Positions 31,746 to 39,847 of a stretch of 64,000 nt of DNA are shown piece after piece (the first letter of the stretch is position 1; each line of letters starts with the position of its first letter). Made by a program: the position numbers and the translations under genes. A model generated the notes under the pieces. It saw only the letters and a program-made list of their open reading frames with translations. It was not told the DNA's origin and searched no databases. The stretch is from Salinilacustrithrix sp034522155 (GTDB lineage: Bacteria > Actinomycetota > Acidimicrobiia > Acidimicrobiales > Salinilacustritrichaceae), in contig JAXHLP010000001.1 in assembly GCA_034522155.1 (NCBI GenBank), positions 124,001 to 188,000 of the forward strand, in the 5' to 3' direction.

Positions 31746-31856
31746 CTCTGGACCCTCACATCGGTCCCCATGTACCAACCGGAGGGCCCAGAGATCCGAT
31801 CCACGCAGCTCCGGACCCTCAGATCGGTACCCACACACCGATCCAGGGGCCCAGAA
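31746..31856. repeat. Palindromic repeat pair, family A, copy 1
   Basis: Two imperfect hairpin units, 31746-31793 and 31810-31856, start 64 bases apart with a 16-base spacer. Each unit is 47-48 bases: a left arm of about 20 bases beginning CTCTGGACCCTC or TCCGGACCCTCAGATCGGT, a 7-10 base loop, and a right arm carrying ACCGATC and ending GGGCCCAGA. The first unit is the most diverged of the six in this window; pairing in its middle is interrupted. It lies upstream of the DUF559-like gene. Confidence 0.85.
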
Positions 31857-31977
31857 CCCATCCCAGAGCACCACGGGTCGCTTTCCCTTCACGCCGGTCG
31901 GCGCCGACCGGGCGATCGTCACCGGTGTGTCTCCACGGCCAGCCATTCCTGTCACCGGCTGCCGGGAAGATGTCGAA

Positions 31978-33015
31978 ATGCACTGGGAAGACAGGCTCCT
32001 CCATCAGGCGACACTGCAAGCGGGCATCGTGGGCATCGACCAGCTCCCCGACCTCGGGCTCGATTGCGAGCACTGGAAGCGGGCGCGCCGCTCCCGCCGT
32101 TGGACGGCGCTCACCCGGAGGGTCCTGGCCGTAGCGGGCCTACCCGACAGCGACGAGCGCCGAGCGCACGCCGGGATCCTCGACGCGGGTGGCGGAGCCG
32201 CGCTGCACGGACCCTCGACCTTGGCCTGGTTCCACCTCCAGAGCTTCACCCTGGCGACGATCCACGTGGTCCGGCGCCGGGAGACGACGCGGGCGCTGCC
32301 GACCCTGGCCGTTCTCCACCGCCTACGGGACCTCCGCGACGGCGATGTCATCACCGTTCGCGGTGTGCCCACGGTCCGGCCGATCCGAGCGATCTGGGCG
32401 GAGGCGAGCCGGTTTAGCCATCCGCGGCGGTACGAGCAGGGCTACCGCAAGGTCGGGCGGCTGCTCGACGACGCGAACACCGCCGGGATCTTGACGTGGT
32501 GCGAGCTCCACGGCGAGGTCGAGCGGCTCGGCCGACCCGGACGAGCCGGCACGAGGCTCATGCGCGACCTCGCCCTCGAACGACCGCCGGGATCGAGCCC
32601 GACCGAAAGCCGCAACGAGGACCGTCTCGAGGAGATCCTCCAGCGCCACCGCCGTGCTCCGCTGGAACGACAACGGGTCGTGGGCGAGCACGAGCCGATC
32701 GGCCGGGTCGACCATCGGGACCCCGAGCTCCCACTGGTCGTCGAGACGAACAGCCTCGCGTTCCACACGAACCCGTCCGACCGGGGCTCGGACGAGCGCC
32801 GGTACGAGGCGCTCGTCTCGGCCGGCTTCGTCGTCGCCGTGATCTGGGAGCCCGACCTCTGGTCCCATCCCGGCGTGGTCGTCGACACGGTCGACGAGGG
32901 CCGGCGTCGAGCCCGCAGGGGTGCTCCCTCGGTCATCCACTCCCGCTCGTGCCCGTGGCCGTTCGACGAGGACCGCATCCTCATCGGCGCACCCACCCCG
33001 CCCTATCGCGGGTGA
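31978..33015 (+). CDS. DUF559/AbiEi-like protein with Vsr-type C-terminus
   Basis: The 345-residue protein resembles the many actinobacterial proteins annotated as AbiEi-antitoxin-domain or DUF559 proteins. The N-terminal ~90 residues carry a small helical DNA-binding-like region (QATLQAGIVGIDQLPDLGL and GGGAALHGPSTLAWF). The C-terminal part looks like a very-short-patch-repair-type nuclease fold: ESRNEDRLEEILQRH, PLVVETNSLAFHTNPSD, DERRYEALVSAGFVVAVIWE. The V-E-T-N in place of the usual E-x-D/K pair leaves catalytic activity uncertain. The ATG at 31978 is preceded by GGGAAGA. It stands alone, with pairs of family A palindromes at 31746-31856 and 33419-33529. Function unknown; defence or toxin-antitoxin roles are speculation. 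Confidence 0.6.
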   Translation: MHWEDRLLHQATLQAGIVGIDQLPDLGLDCEHWKRARRSRRWTALTRRVLAVAGLPDSDERRAHAGILDAGGGAALHGPSTLAWFHLQSFTLATIHVVRRRETTRALPTLAVLHRLRDLRDGDVITVRGVPTVRPIRAIWAEASRFSHPRRYEQGYRKVGRLLDDANTAGILTWCELHGEVERLGRPGRAGTRLMRDLALERPPGSSPTESRNEDRLEEILQRHRRAPLERQRVVGEHEPIGRVDHRDPELPLVVETNSLAFHTNPSDRGSDERRYEALVSAGFVVAVIWEPDLWSHPGVVVDTVDEGRRRARRGAPSVIHSRSCPWPFDEDRILIGAPTPPYRG

Positions 33016-33060
33016 CGGGGTGCCCAGCATCGCTGGCCGTTCCCGAGCGGCGACGGCGAG

Positions 33061-33332
33061 TCAGACCCAGTGTGGTGCGAGCAGTGGCCGACCTCCGGCG
33101 CCGATCGGCCGAACCCACAGATCGGTCGGATCGGCTGGATCCTCGTTCCAGTCGAAGCTCCGCCACCGCCGGAACCCGAGCTCGGATGCCACACGCCTCG
33201 ACGTGTGATTGGTCGCGGCGACGATGCAGAGCATCTCGCCGTCGTCATGGTCGTGAACAGCTCGACGAACCGTGCTCGGTCGCTCGCGACCGGTGGTCGA
33301 ACGATGAGCCGATCGGTCTCACAGGTCGACAC
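33061..33332 (-). pseudogene. GNAT acetyltransferase remnant
   Basis: The first ~30 codons from GTG 33332 read STCETDRLIVRPPVASDRAR then FVELF, the N-terminus of a RimJ/RimL-type GNAT protein. After a frame break near 33,240 the other frame gives EMLCIVAATNHTSRRVASEL, then GFRRWRSFDWNEDPADP and TDLWVRPIG. This is the GNAT C-terminal N-x-x-S-x-R-V-A-x-x-L-G-F segment. About 90 central residues, including the acetyl-CoA pyrophosphate loop, are missing, so this is a genuine deletion rather than a single error. It is convergent with the DUF559-like gene (45 bases between stops). Confidence 0.75.
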
Positions 33333-33418
33333 AGCGCGAAGGTACGGGCGTAACGCGGGCGGGCCGCAACGATTTCGGGGGCGCGTCTCGCACGGCCGAC
33401 ACCACCGCTCGCCACTCG

Positions 33419-33529
33419 TTCTGGACCCCCGGATCGGTCAACATGCACCGATCTGAGGGCCCAGAGCGGTTTCCGGGGGTGGACTGGACCCCTGGATCGG
33501 TCCATGCGCACCGATCTGAGGGTCCAGAG
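33419..33529. repeat. Palindromic repeat pair, family A, copy 2
   Basis: Units 33419-33466 and 33483-33529 start 64 bases apart with a 16-base spacer. Both show the consensus clearly: CTGGACCC-x-x-GGATCGGT, a loop containing ATG, then ACCGATCTGAGGG-x-CCAGAG. The second right arm ends GGGTCCAGAG and pairs with CTGGACCC. The pair lies between the GNAT remnant and the methyltransferase gene. No protein-coding capacity is evident in 33,333-33,569. Confidence 0.9.
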
Positions 33530-33569
33530 CTGTATCGGTGGGGTTACGGGCGTCTGAGCTGGCCTGGGG

Positions 33570-34517
33570 TCAGGGCTTGTGGGCGAGGAGGAGGAACTCG
33601 GCGTGGTCGAGGTCGGGCGTGCGGCGGGCGTAGTCGCCGGGGTCGACCGACCAGACGTGGTCGGGCTCGAGGCCGGCAAGGCGGGTGACGAGGCGCAGCT
33701 CCCGGGGCGTGAAGCCGGTGGTCCACAGGTCGGCGTCGAGATCGGTGCCGGCTCGGTCCTTCACCTGGGTTCGCTCGTGCATGACGCCGGCATCGACATC
33801 GAACTCGCCGCCCTCGTCGGCCTGGTGGCGGACCTGGAAGTACGACGAGAACGCGCTCAGCACGAGCCGCCCGCCCGGTCGGAGGGCTGACGCGAGCTGG
33901 CGGACCGCGGCGACGTCGGCGTCGAGCGGGGCGCCGGGCCCGCCGAGGAGCCCGAATCCGCCCTGGCAGAGCGAGATCACCGCGTCGAACGCGGGATGGG
34001 TGGGCAACGCCCGGACGTCGGCCACGGCGGCAGGCGCCGGGGAGTCACCGTGGACCACGAGCCGGCAGAAGGATTCGGCGAGGTCGACGCCGACGGTGGG
34101 CACACCACGGGCGCGCAGCGCCCGGACATGGCGGCCGGGGCCACAGCCGGCATCGAGGACCCGGGTCTCGGTGCCGAGATCGAGGAGGCCGACGAGGAAG
34201 TCGGCCTCCTGGTCGGTGCCCTTCGTGAACGAGTAGCGCAGGTAGGTCTCGCCCATGTGGTCCGCGAGAGGTCGGAACCAGGTGCCGGATTCCCCGTCGG
34301 CGCGGCCGCCCCTCGGCACATCACCGAACCCAGGAGCGTCGGCACCAGAGTCACCGACGTCCATGGCGTGGGCGTCGGGTTCATCGGGAACGGCCGCGCT
34401 GGCACCACGCCCGCCGGCGCCGGGACCGCCGGCCACGGTCTCGTCGCCACCAGGCTCGTCGCGACCAGGTTCGTCGCGACCAGGTTCGTCGCGACCGGGC
34501 TCGTCGGGACCGACCAC
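33570..34517 (-). CDS. SAM-dependent methyltransferase with repeat N-terminus
   Basis: After an odd N-terminal stretch of about 75 residues rich in D/E/P/G, there is a class I methyltransferase. It has GETYLRYSFTKGTDQEADF, motif I TRVLDAGCGPGRHVRALRA, VPTVGVDLAESFC and FDAVISLCQGGFGLLGGPGA. The N-terminus contains DEPGR units encoded by a 15-base tandem repeat. The GTG at 34517 is the first start, 11 bases after polA; a start close to residue 52 or 88 may be the true one, since the repeat part has no family counterpart. Target unknown; the compact fold fits a small-molecule enzyme. It may be co-transcribed with polA. Confidence 0.75.
   Translation of the reverse strand: MVGPDEPGRDEPGRDEPGRDEPGGDETVAGGPGAGGRGASAAVPDEPDAHAMDVGDSGADAPGFGDVPRGGRADGESGTWFRPLADHMGETYLRYSFTKGTDQEADFLVGLLDLGTETRVLDAGCGPGRHVRALRARGVPTVGVDLAESFCRLVVHGDSPAPAAVADVRALPTHPAFDAVISLCQGGFGLLGGPGAPLDADVAAVRQLASALRPGGRLVLSAFSSYFQVRHQADEGGEFDVDAGVMHERTQVKDRAGTDLDADLWTTGFTPRELRLVTRLAGLEPDHVWSVDPGDYARRTPDLDHAEFLLLAHKP
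34441..34515. repeat. 15-base tandem repeat, five units
   Basis: Five consecutive 15-base units of the form TCGTCGCGACCAGGT with small changes, at 34441, 34456, 34471, 34486 and 34501. On the minus strand they encode repeated DEPGR at the N-terminus of the methyltransferase. Being a multiple of three, copy changes would not break the frame. Confidence 0.9.
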
Positions 34518-34528
34518 CGGATGCGGAG

Positions 34529-37240
34529 CTACTTCGCGGTGGCCCAGGAGTCGCCGTAGGCGAGGTTGACCTCGAGGGGCACACGCAGGTCAGCGGCGTC
34601 GTGCATGGTCGACTCGACCAGCGGGCCGGCAATCTCCACCTCGTCGTCGGGGACCTCGCAGATGATCTCGTCGTGAACCTGGAGGATGACCCGGGTGCGC
34701 AGGTCCTGGGCCTCGATCGCTCGGTCGAGGTGGACGAGCGCGACTTTGAAGATGTCAGCGGCCAAGCCCTGGATCCCCGCGTTCATCGCCTGGCGCTCGC
34801 CCGCCTGGCGGACCCGCACGTTCGACGACGACAGCTCGGGGATCTGGCGCCGACGGCCGAACAGGGTCTCGGTGTAGCCCCGCTCGCGGGCCTCGTCGAC
34901 CACGCGGTCCATGTACGCCTTCACGTTCGGAAAGGCCAGGAAGTAGGCGTCGAGGATGACGGCAGCCTCCTTGGTGGGGATGTTCAGCCGCTGCCCGAGC
35001 CCGTAGGCCTCCATCCCGTAGGCCAGGCCGTACGAGACCATCTTGGCCTTGGCCCGCTGGTCGGGCTGGACGTCGTCGAGACCGACGCCGAACACGCGGG
35101 CCGCGGTCTCGGTGTGGATGTCGGTGCCCGACTCGAACGCGTCGATCAGCCCAGGGTCCTCGGCCAGGTGGGCGATGCAGCGCAGCTCGATCTGGTTGTA
35201 GTCGGCCACGAGCAGGGTGGTGCCCTCCCCCGGCACGAACGCCTGGCGGAACTCCCGGCCCATCTCCGAGCGCACCGGGATGTTGTGGAGGTTGGGATTG
35301 TCGGAGCTGAGCCGGCCGGTGCGGGCCACGGTCTGGTTGAAGGTGGCGTGGATGCGGCCGTCGTCACCGACGTCGTGGAGCAGGGACTCGCCGTAGGTCG
35401 AGCGCAGCTTCTCGACCTCGCGGTAGGTGAGGATGTGCTCGATGATCGGGTGCTCGCCCCGCATCTTCTCGAGCGTCTGGGCGTCGGTGGAGTAGCCGGT
35501 CTTGGTCTTCTTCTGCGGGGTGAGCCCGAGCTCGTCGAAGAGCACCTCGCGCATCTGCTTGGTCGAGTTGACGTTGAACGGGTGGCCGGCGTCGTCGGTG
35601 ATGGCCTGGCGCAGCTCGTCGGCCTCGGCGGTGAGCCGGTCGCGCAGGCGGGTGAGGACCTCGACGTCGACGCCGACGCCGATCACCTCCATCTTGGCCA
35701 GCACCCGGGCGAGTGGGACCTCGATGTCGTCGTTGAGCGAGCGCACACCCTGGGCGTCGAGGGCGTCGAGCAGCTCGGGGGCCAGCACGTGGGTGGCCAA
35801 CGCCGCGCGGGCCGCGAGCAGCGCCTGGGGCACCCCGGGCTCCTCCCCCAGATCGAGTTGACCCTCGGGCGCACCGGCATCCTCGGGCAGCTCGAGGCGC
35901 GCGTAGCGCTGGAGCAGGTCGGCGAGGCGGTAGTTCGACTCGGCCGGGTCGAGGAGGTAGGCGGCCAGGATCGTGTCGAGGGACAGGCCGGGGATGTCGA
36001 GGTCGGCGTCCCACAGCGCCTTCAGCAGGATCTTGGCGTCGTGGACGGCCACGGTCCGCTCGGTGAGCACCCGCTGCAGCGGGGCCCGGACCGACTCGTC
36101 GGCGAGCAGCTCGACAGGGATCCACAGCGCTTCGGCCACGTCGGCATCGACCACCACGGCCAGGCCCTCGAGCTGGTCGTCGACGTCGAAGCTGCCGGCC
36201 ACCCCGATGGCGCCGTCGACCCCGAGCCCCTCGAGCGCGGCCGCCGTCACGGCAGGATCGGTGCCGTCGACGACCTCGGCCTCGAGCACCTCGGACGGGC
36301 TCATGGCCCCCAGGTCCCTGCCCAATGCCTCGGTCAGCCGTTCGAACAGCGAGTGGAACTCGAGGAACTCGAACAGGCGCTTGAGCTCGTCGGTGTCGAT
36401 GTCGCCCATCCCGAGGTCGGCGAGGCCGTCGGGGAGCTCCTCGGAAAGATCGACGTCGCGGATCAGCTCCATGACGATCTCGTTCTCGCGCACCAGCTCC
36501 TCGTGGGCGCCGAGGTTCTCCCGCAACTTGGGGGTCTGCTCGTCGACGTGTTCGAAGATGCCGTCGAGGTCGCCGTACTTCTCCAACAGCTTCGCCGCGG
36601 TCTTCTCACCCACGCCGGGAACGCCGGGGAGGTTGTCGCTGTTGTCGCCCCGCATGGCGGCGTACATCACGTACTTCTCGGGCGCGACGCCGGTCTTGTC
36701 GGCGATGCCGGCCTCGTCGTAGAGCTCGTAATCGGACACCCCCCGCTTGTTGTAGAGCACCTTGACGTGGGGGTCCTCGACCAGCTGGTACACGTCGCGG
36801 TCGCCGGTCACGACGATGACATCGTCGCCCCGGTCGCGTGCCTGGGTGGCGAGGGTGGCGATGATGTCGTCGGCCTCGAAGCCGGCCTTGTCGACCATCG
36901 TGATCCCGAGGGTGTCGATGACCTCGCGCACCAGGCCCATCTGCTGGCGCAGGATGTCGGGGGTCTCGGCCCGGCCGGCCTTGTAGTCGGCCACCCGCTC
37001 GTGGCGGAACGTGGGCTCGGCCCGGTCGAAGGCCACGATCACGCCGTCGCTCGGGTGGTCACGCAGCATGTTGATCAGCATCGACGTGAAGCCGTACACC
37101 GCGTTGGTGACCTGCCCCGACGCGGTGGCGAGGTCGGTGGGCAACGCGAAGAACGCCCGGTAGGTCAGCGAGTTGCCGTCGATCAGCAGGAAGCGGCGCC
37201 GTCGGCCCTGGTGGGCCTCGTCGCCTCGACCCTTCGACAC
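34529..37240 (-). CDS. polA: DNA polymerase I
   Basis: A 903-residue protein with a 5'-3' exonuclease domain (FLLIDGNSLTYRAFFALP, GFEADDIIATLA, VTGDRDVYQLV, GVPGVGEKTAAKLLEKYG). The central 3'-5' exonuclease-like domain lacks the usual D-x-E and proofreading residues (AVHDAKILLKAL remains), as in Taq-like and other actinobacterial PolI. The polymerase domain has motif A LVADYNQIELRCIAHL, motif B KAKMVSYGLAYGMEAYG and motif C LQVHDEIICEVP. It fills gaps in excision repair and removes RNA primers. The GTG at 37240 is chosen because GAGGG lies nine bases upstream and RRRFLLIDGNS follows soon after; in-frame sequence further upstream overlaps the ANTAR gene. Confidence 0.96.
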   Translation of the reverse strand: MSKGRGDEAHQGRRRRFLLIDGNSLTYRAFFALPTDLATASGQVTNAVYGFTSMLINMLRDHPSDGVIVAFDRAEPTFRHERVADYKAGRAETPDILRQQMGLVREVIDTLGITMVDKAGFEADDIIATLATQARDRGDDVIVVTGDRDVYQLVEDPHVKVLYNKRGVSDYELYDEAGIADKTGVAPEKYVMYAAMRGDNSDNLPGVPGVGEKTAAKLLEKYGDLDGIFEHVDEQTPKLRENLGAHEELVRENEIVMELIRDVDLSEELPDGLADLGMGDIDTDELKRLFEFLEFHSLFERLTEALGRDLGAMSPSEVLEAEVVDGTDPAVTAAALEGLGVDGAIGVAGSFDVDDQLEGLAVVVDADVAEALWIPVELLADESVRAPLQRVLTERTVAVHDAKILLKALWDADLDIPGLSLDTILAAYLLDPAESNYRLADLLQRYARLELPEDAGAPEGQLDLGEEPGVPQALLAARAALATHVLAPELLDALDAQGVRSLNDDIEVPLARVLAKMEVIGVGVDVEVLTRLRDRLTAEADELRQAITDDAGHPFNVNSTKQMREVLFDELGLTPQKKTKTGYSTDAQTLEKMRGEHPIIEHILTYREVEKLRSTYGESLLHDVGDDGRIHATFNQTVARTGRLSSDNPNLHNIPVRSEMGREFRQAFVPGEGTTLLVADYNQIELRCIAHLAEDPGLIDAFESGTDIHTETAARVFGVGLDDVQPDQRAKAKMVSYGLAYGMEAYGLGQRLNIPTKEAAVILDAYFLAFPNVKAYMDRVVDEARERGYTETLFGRRRQIPELSSSNVRVRQAGERQAMNAGIQGLAADIFKVALVHLDRAIEAQDLRTRVILQVHDEIICEVPDDEVEIAGPLVESTMHDAADLRVPLEVNLAYGDSWATAK

Positions 37241-37253
37241 GCCGTCGCCCTCG

Positions 37254-37838
37254 TCAGCCCTGGTCGGGGCGGAGGGTGCCGTCGATGATCTGCTCGGCGA
37301 TGTCCTTGGCCTTGGCCCGGTTGTCCATCGCCTGCTTCTGGATCCAGTCGAACGCCTCGGACTCGGCCAGACCGCACTCGTCCATGAGGATGCCCTTGGC
37401 CCGGTCGACCAGCTTGCGGGCCTCGAGCTGGTCCTCGAGGGTCTGGGTCTGGTCGTGCAGCGCCCGCATCTCACGATGACGGCCGAGGGCGATCTCGACC
37501 GCCGGGATCAGCTCGGAACGCTGGAACGGCTTGACCAGGTAGGCCAGGGCGCCCGCGTCACGGGCCTCCTCGATGAGGTCGCGCTGGCTGTAGGCCGTGA
37601 GGATCAGCACGGCCGACTGCTTCGTGTCCGAGATCTCCCGGGCCGCGGCCAGGCCGTCGAGGCCTGGCATCCGGATGTCGAGGATGGCCAGGTCGGGCTC
37701 GAGGTCCTTGACCAGCTCCACCGCCTCGTCCCCACGCCCGGTTTCGCCGACGACCTCGTAGCCCTCTTCCTCCAGCGTCTCCTTGAGATCGAGACGGATG
37801 ATGGCTTCGTCCTCGGCAATCACCACGCGCGTGGCCAT
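37254..37838 (-). CDS. ANTAR-domain response regulator
   Basis: A 194-residue regulator. The receiver domain has VVIAEDEAIIRLDLKETLEE, LAILDIRMPGLDGLAAARE (phospho-acceptor Asp) and ALAYLVKPFQRSEL. The C-terminal ANTAR RNA-binding domain has ARKLVDRAKGILMDECGLAE and SEAFDWIQKQAMDNR. ANTAR proteins bind tandem hairpins in mRNA leaders and act as antiterminators. The mycobacterial relative is PdtaR. The location next to polA is the same as in many actinobacteria. No partner kinase is in the window. It ends 13 bases upstream of polA, and the ATG at 37838 follows GGAAGGAG. Confidence 0.94.
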   Translation of the reverse strand: MATRVVIAEDEAIIRLDLKETLEEEGYEVVGETGRGDEAVELVKDLEPDLAILDIRMPGLDGLAAAREISDTKQSAVLILTAYSQRDLIEEARDAGALAYLVKPFQRSELIPAVEIALGRHREMRALHDQTQTLEDQLEARKLVDRAKGILMDECGLAESEAFDWIQKQAMDNRAKAKDIAEQIIDGTLRPDQG

Positions 37839-37962
37839 TGCGGACTCCTTCCCCGCACACTCGGCGGCTCCTCGGATGCGAAATCTGATGCTGCCACGCC
37901 GCCCGGGGTGTGGAGAAACGACCTCGTGTCCGACAGGGCGGCTCGCAGCCGTGGACCGCCGG

Positions 37963-38256
37963 TCAACGTGAGTCGGCCGTCAACCGGTCGAGGAGCTCGT
38001 CCTGGGCAGCCTCGAGCCGCTCGATCTCCTCGGCCACCGACGTGCGGTGGCTGCGCATGGCGTCGGCATGGCGTGACGCCTCCTTGTGCTCGCGGTCCGA
38101 GACCGGGGTCTCGGACACGAGCGCGCGCAGGCGGGCATCGTCGGCCGCATCAGCGAGGTGGAGCAGCTGCTCGTCGGCGACCCGCAGTTCTTCGCGGAGC
38201 TCACGCAAGCGGCGCCCGACCTCGCTGAGCCGGCGCTCGACCTGGCGTCTGGACAC
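37963..38256 (-). CDS. Small coiled-coil protein
   Basis: A 97-residue, highly charged protein predicted to be almost entirely helical: QVERRLSEVGRRLRELREEL, then VADEQLLHLADAADDARLRA and VAEEIERLEAAQDELLDRL. No motif gives a function. The GTG at 38256 is chosen because coding character starts there; it follows TCCGGAC and lacks a clear ribosome site. It lies 124 bases upstream of the ANTAR gene on the same strand. Proteins of this type accompany polA in actinobacteria, but I cannot name a family. Confidence 0.65.
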   Translation of the reverse strand: MSRRQVERRLSEVGRRLRELREELRVADEQLLHLADAADDARLRALVSETPVSDREHKEASRHADAMRSHRTSVAEEIERLEAAQDELLDRLTADSR

Positions 38257-38415
38257 GTCCGGAGTGTACGCCCACGGTCCCGGCCAGGCGTCGCCATGCG
38301 TCATGCGGTGCATCGGACTCGTCACACCGGGGAGAACCAGATGAGCCGTTCGGGCGATCGTGGCCCCAGCAGCCACGGTCGAGGGAGCGTGAGCCGGTAC
38401 GCTTTCGTCCCGCTC

Positions 38416-38499
38416 GCCCGGGTGGCGGAACTGGCATACGCGATGGACTCAAAATTCATTGGCCGCAAGGCCATGCGGGTTCGAATCCCGCCCCGGGCA
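38416..38499 (+). tRNA. tRNA-Leu (anticodon CAA)
   Basis: Acceptor arm GCCCGGG (38416-38422) pairs with CCCGGGC (38492-38498). The D-arm is GGCGGAACTGGCATACGC. The anticodon stem ATGGA/TTCAT holds a CTCAAAA loop, giving anticodon CAA. There is a long variable arm (TGGCCGCAAGGCCA), and a T-arm GCGGG-TTCGAAT-CCCGC. Discriminator A at 38499; the CCA end is not encoded. The long variable arm and the GGTGGCGGAA box are typical of class II leucine tRNAs. Confidence 0.97.
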
Positions 38500-38501
38500 C
38501 G

Positions 38502-38541
38502 GCAACCCTTCGGGTTGCATGGCGAATGCTTCGCATTCGCC
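38502..38541 (+). terminator. Two tandem hairpins after tRNA-Leu
   Basis: GCAACCC-TTC-GGGTTGC (38502-38518) is followed two bases later by GGCGAATGC-TTC-GCATTCGCC (38521-38541). Both stems (7 and 9 bp) are perfect and both have the three-base loop TTC. They begin three bases after the tRNA and probably end transcription or mark the 3' processing site. No T-run follows. Confidence 0.8.
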
Positions 38542-38686
38542 TGCCGCGGGTCCGGTCGCGGCGCGACGTCTCCGGCTCGCCACCACCGAGCTCCGATTGG
38601 GGTTACCGGTGGGTACGTGTGAACGCTGTGCGACTTCGTCCCCGACACCGCGGCACGAGCTCGCGGAGGTGTCTACGATCCGCACC

Positions 38687-38815
38687 ATGCGTCGATTCGT
38701 GCTGCTCGCCGCCCTCATCGCACTCGTGATCTGGCGCAACCGCACCCTCGACCGCTACGACCGGGAGCACGGCTTCGGCCCCTACGCCCCGGTCACCCCC
38801 GCTCCCAGCCGCTGA
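38687..38815 (+). CDS. 42-residue single-span membrane protein
   Basis: A short protein MRRFVLLAALIALVIWRNRT followed by LDRYDREHGFGPYAPV: one membrane helix, then a charged and aromatic tail. The ATG at 38687 is used; a GGAGG lies 18 bases upstream, somewhat far. It is too short for a firm call, but the helix-plus-tail design and location between tRNA-Leu and fabD, in the same direction as fabD, make it plausible. No function can be given. Confidence 0.5.
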   Translation: MRRFVLLAALIALVIWRNRTLDRYDREHGFGPYAPVTPAPSR

Positions 38816-38898
38816 CCGGTCACCGAGCCCGGGCCGGCATGAAACCACCGGCCACCCCGACGAGTCCCACCACCGACCCGCCCCGACCCCGAGGTTCC

Positions 38899-39822
38899 AT
38901 GCGCTGCTTCGTCTTCCCCGGTCAGGGGAGCCAGACCCCCGAGATGGGATCGGCGTTCACCGACGATCCCGCGTGGTCGCTCGTCGAGCAGGCCTCCGAC
39001 GTCGCCGGCCGCGACGTCGGCCACCTCCTGCTCCACGCCGACGGCGACGAGCTGGTCGAGACCCGCAACGCCCAGCTCGGCACCTTCGTCCACTCCATGA
39101 TCGTCCTCCACGCGCTGCGGGCGCGGGGGCTGGACGCAGACGCGGTGGCCGGCCACAGCCTCGGTGAGTTCTCGGCGCTCTGCGCCGCCGGCGTGCTCGG
39201 CTTCGCCGACGCCGTCCGCCTCGTGGCCGCCCGCGGCGACGCCATGCAGGCCTGCACCACCACCCGCACCGGCACCATGGCCGCCGTCCTCGGACTCGAC
39301 GACGTCGCCGTCACCGCCGTGTGTGAGCAGGCCGACGACGAGGTCTGGGTGGCCAACGTCAACGCACCCGGCCAGGTGGTCATCGCCGGCGACCCCGCCG
39401 CGGTCGACCGGGCCGGCACCGACGCCAAGGAAGCTGGCGCCAAGCGGATCATCCCCCTCGATGTGTCGGGCGCGTTCCACACGCCGTTCATGGCACCGGC
39501 CGGCGAGGCGCTGGGCGAGGCCATCGCCGCCACCACGTTCCACGACGCCCACGTCCCCGTCGTCGCCAACGTCGACGCCCGGGTCCACACCCAGTCGGAG
39601 GAGTGGCCCGAGCTTCTCGAACGCCAGCTCGTGAGCCCGGTCCGGTGGGCGGACTCGGTCATCAAGCTCCTCGACGTCGACATCCACGTCTTCGTCGAGA
39701 CGGGCCCGGGCACGGTGCTCACCGGCACGATCAAGCGGCTCGCCAAGGACGCCACCCGCCACTCGGCGATGACCCCCGACGACGTCGACGCCGTCGCCAC
39801 CGCCCTGGGAGCGACGACATGA
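38899..39822 (+). CDS. fabD: Malonyl-CoA:ACP transacylase
   Basis: FabD loads malonyl groups onto ACP for fatty-acid elongation. The 307-residue protein has FVFPGQGSQTPEMG at the N-terminus, the nucleophile motif VAGHSLGEFSAL (Ser in GHSLGE), and the catalytic His in DVSGAFHTPFMAPA. ETGPGTVLTGTIKRL is near the C-terminus. ATG 38899 has GAGGTTCC upstream; an in-frame ATG at 38839 would add 20 Pro/Thr-rich residues and seems less likely. It is the first gene of the cluster fabD-fabH-fabG-acpP-fabF, all in the same direction and close together. Confidence 0.95.
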   Translation: MRCFVFPGQGSQTPEMGSAFTDDPAWSLVEQASDVAGRDVGHLLLHADGDELVETRNAQLGTFVHSMIVLHALRARGLDADAVAGHSLGEFSALCAAGVLGFADAVRLVAARGDAMQACTTTRTGTMAAVLGLDDVAVTAVCEQADDEVWVANVNAPGQVVIAGDPAAVDRAGTDAKEAGAKRIIPLDVSGAFHTPFMAPAGEALGEAIAATTFHDAHVPVVANVDARVHTQSEEWPELLERQLVSPVRWADSVIKLLDVDIHVFVETGPGTVLTGTIKRLAKDATRHSAMTPDDVDAVATALGATT

Positions 39823-39847
39823 GCACCAGCGACCGGAGCGCGAGCGC

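Noticed and set aside
31746..33529. CRISPR array
   Set aside because: Repeats have a regular 63-64 base period but only two units per site, they are palindromic, and spacers of 15-16 bases are too short. No cas genes are present.
31746..33529. Composite transposon
   Set aside because: No transposase, no target duplication, and the flanking elements are short palindrome doublets that also occur singly elsewhere (59,830).
33570..34517. Methyltransferase as part of a restriction-modification system
   Set aside because: The fold is that of a small-molecule class I enzyme, without DNA-methylase motifs (no DPPY/NPPY or PCQ). The nearby DUF559 gene is not a recognised restriction partner.
34601..37288. 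An 895-codon open frame antisense to polA
   Set aside because: PolA is complete with all motifs; the antisense frame is V/G/L/D-rich and matches no family, a typical high-GC shadow. The same holds for long frames opposite uvrA, the tad genes and rpsA.
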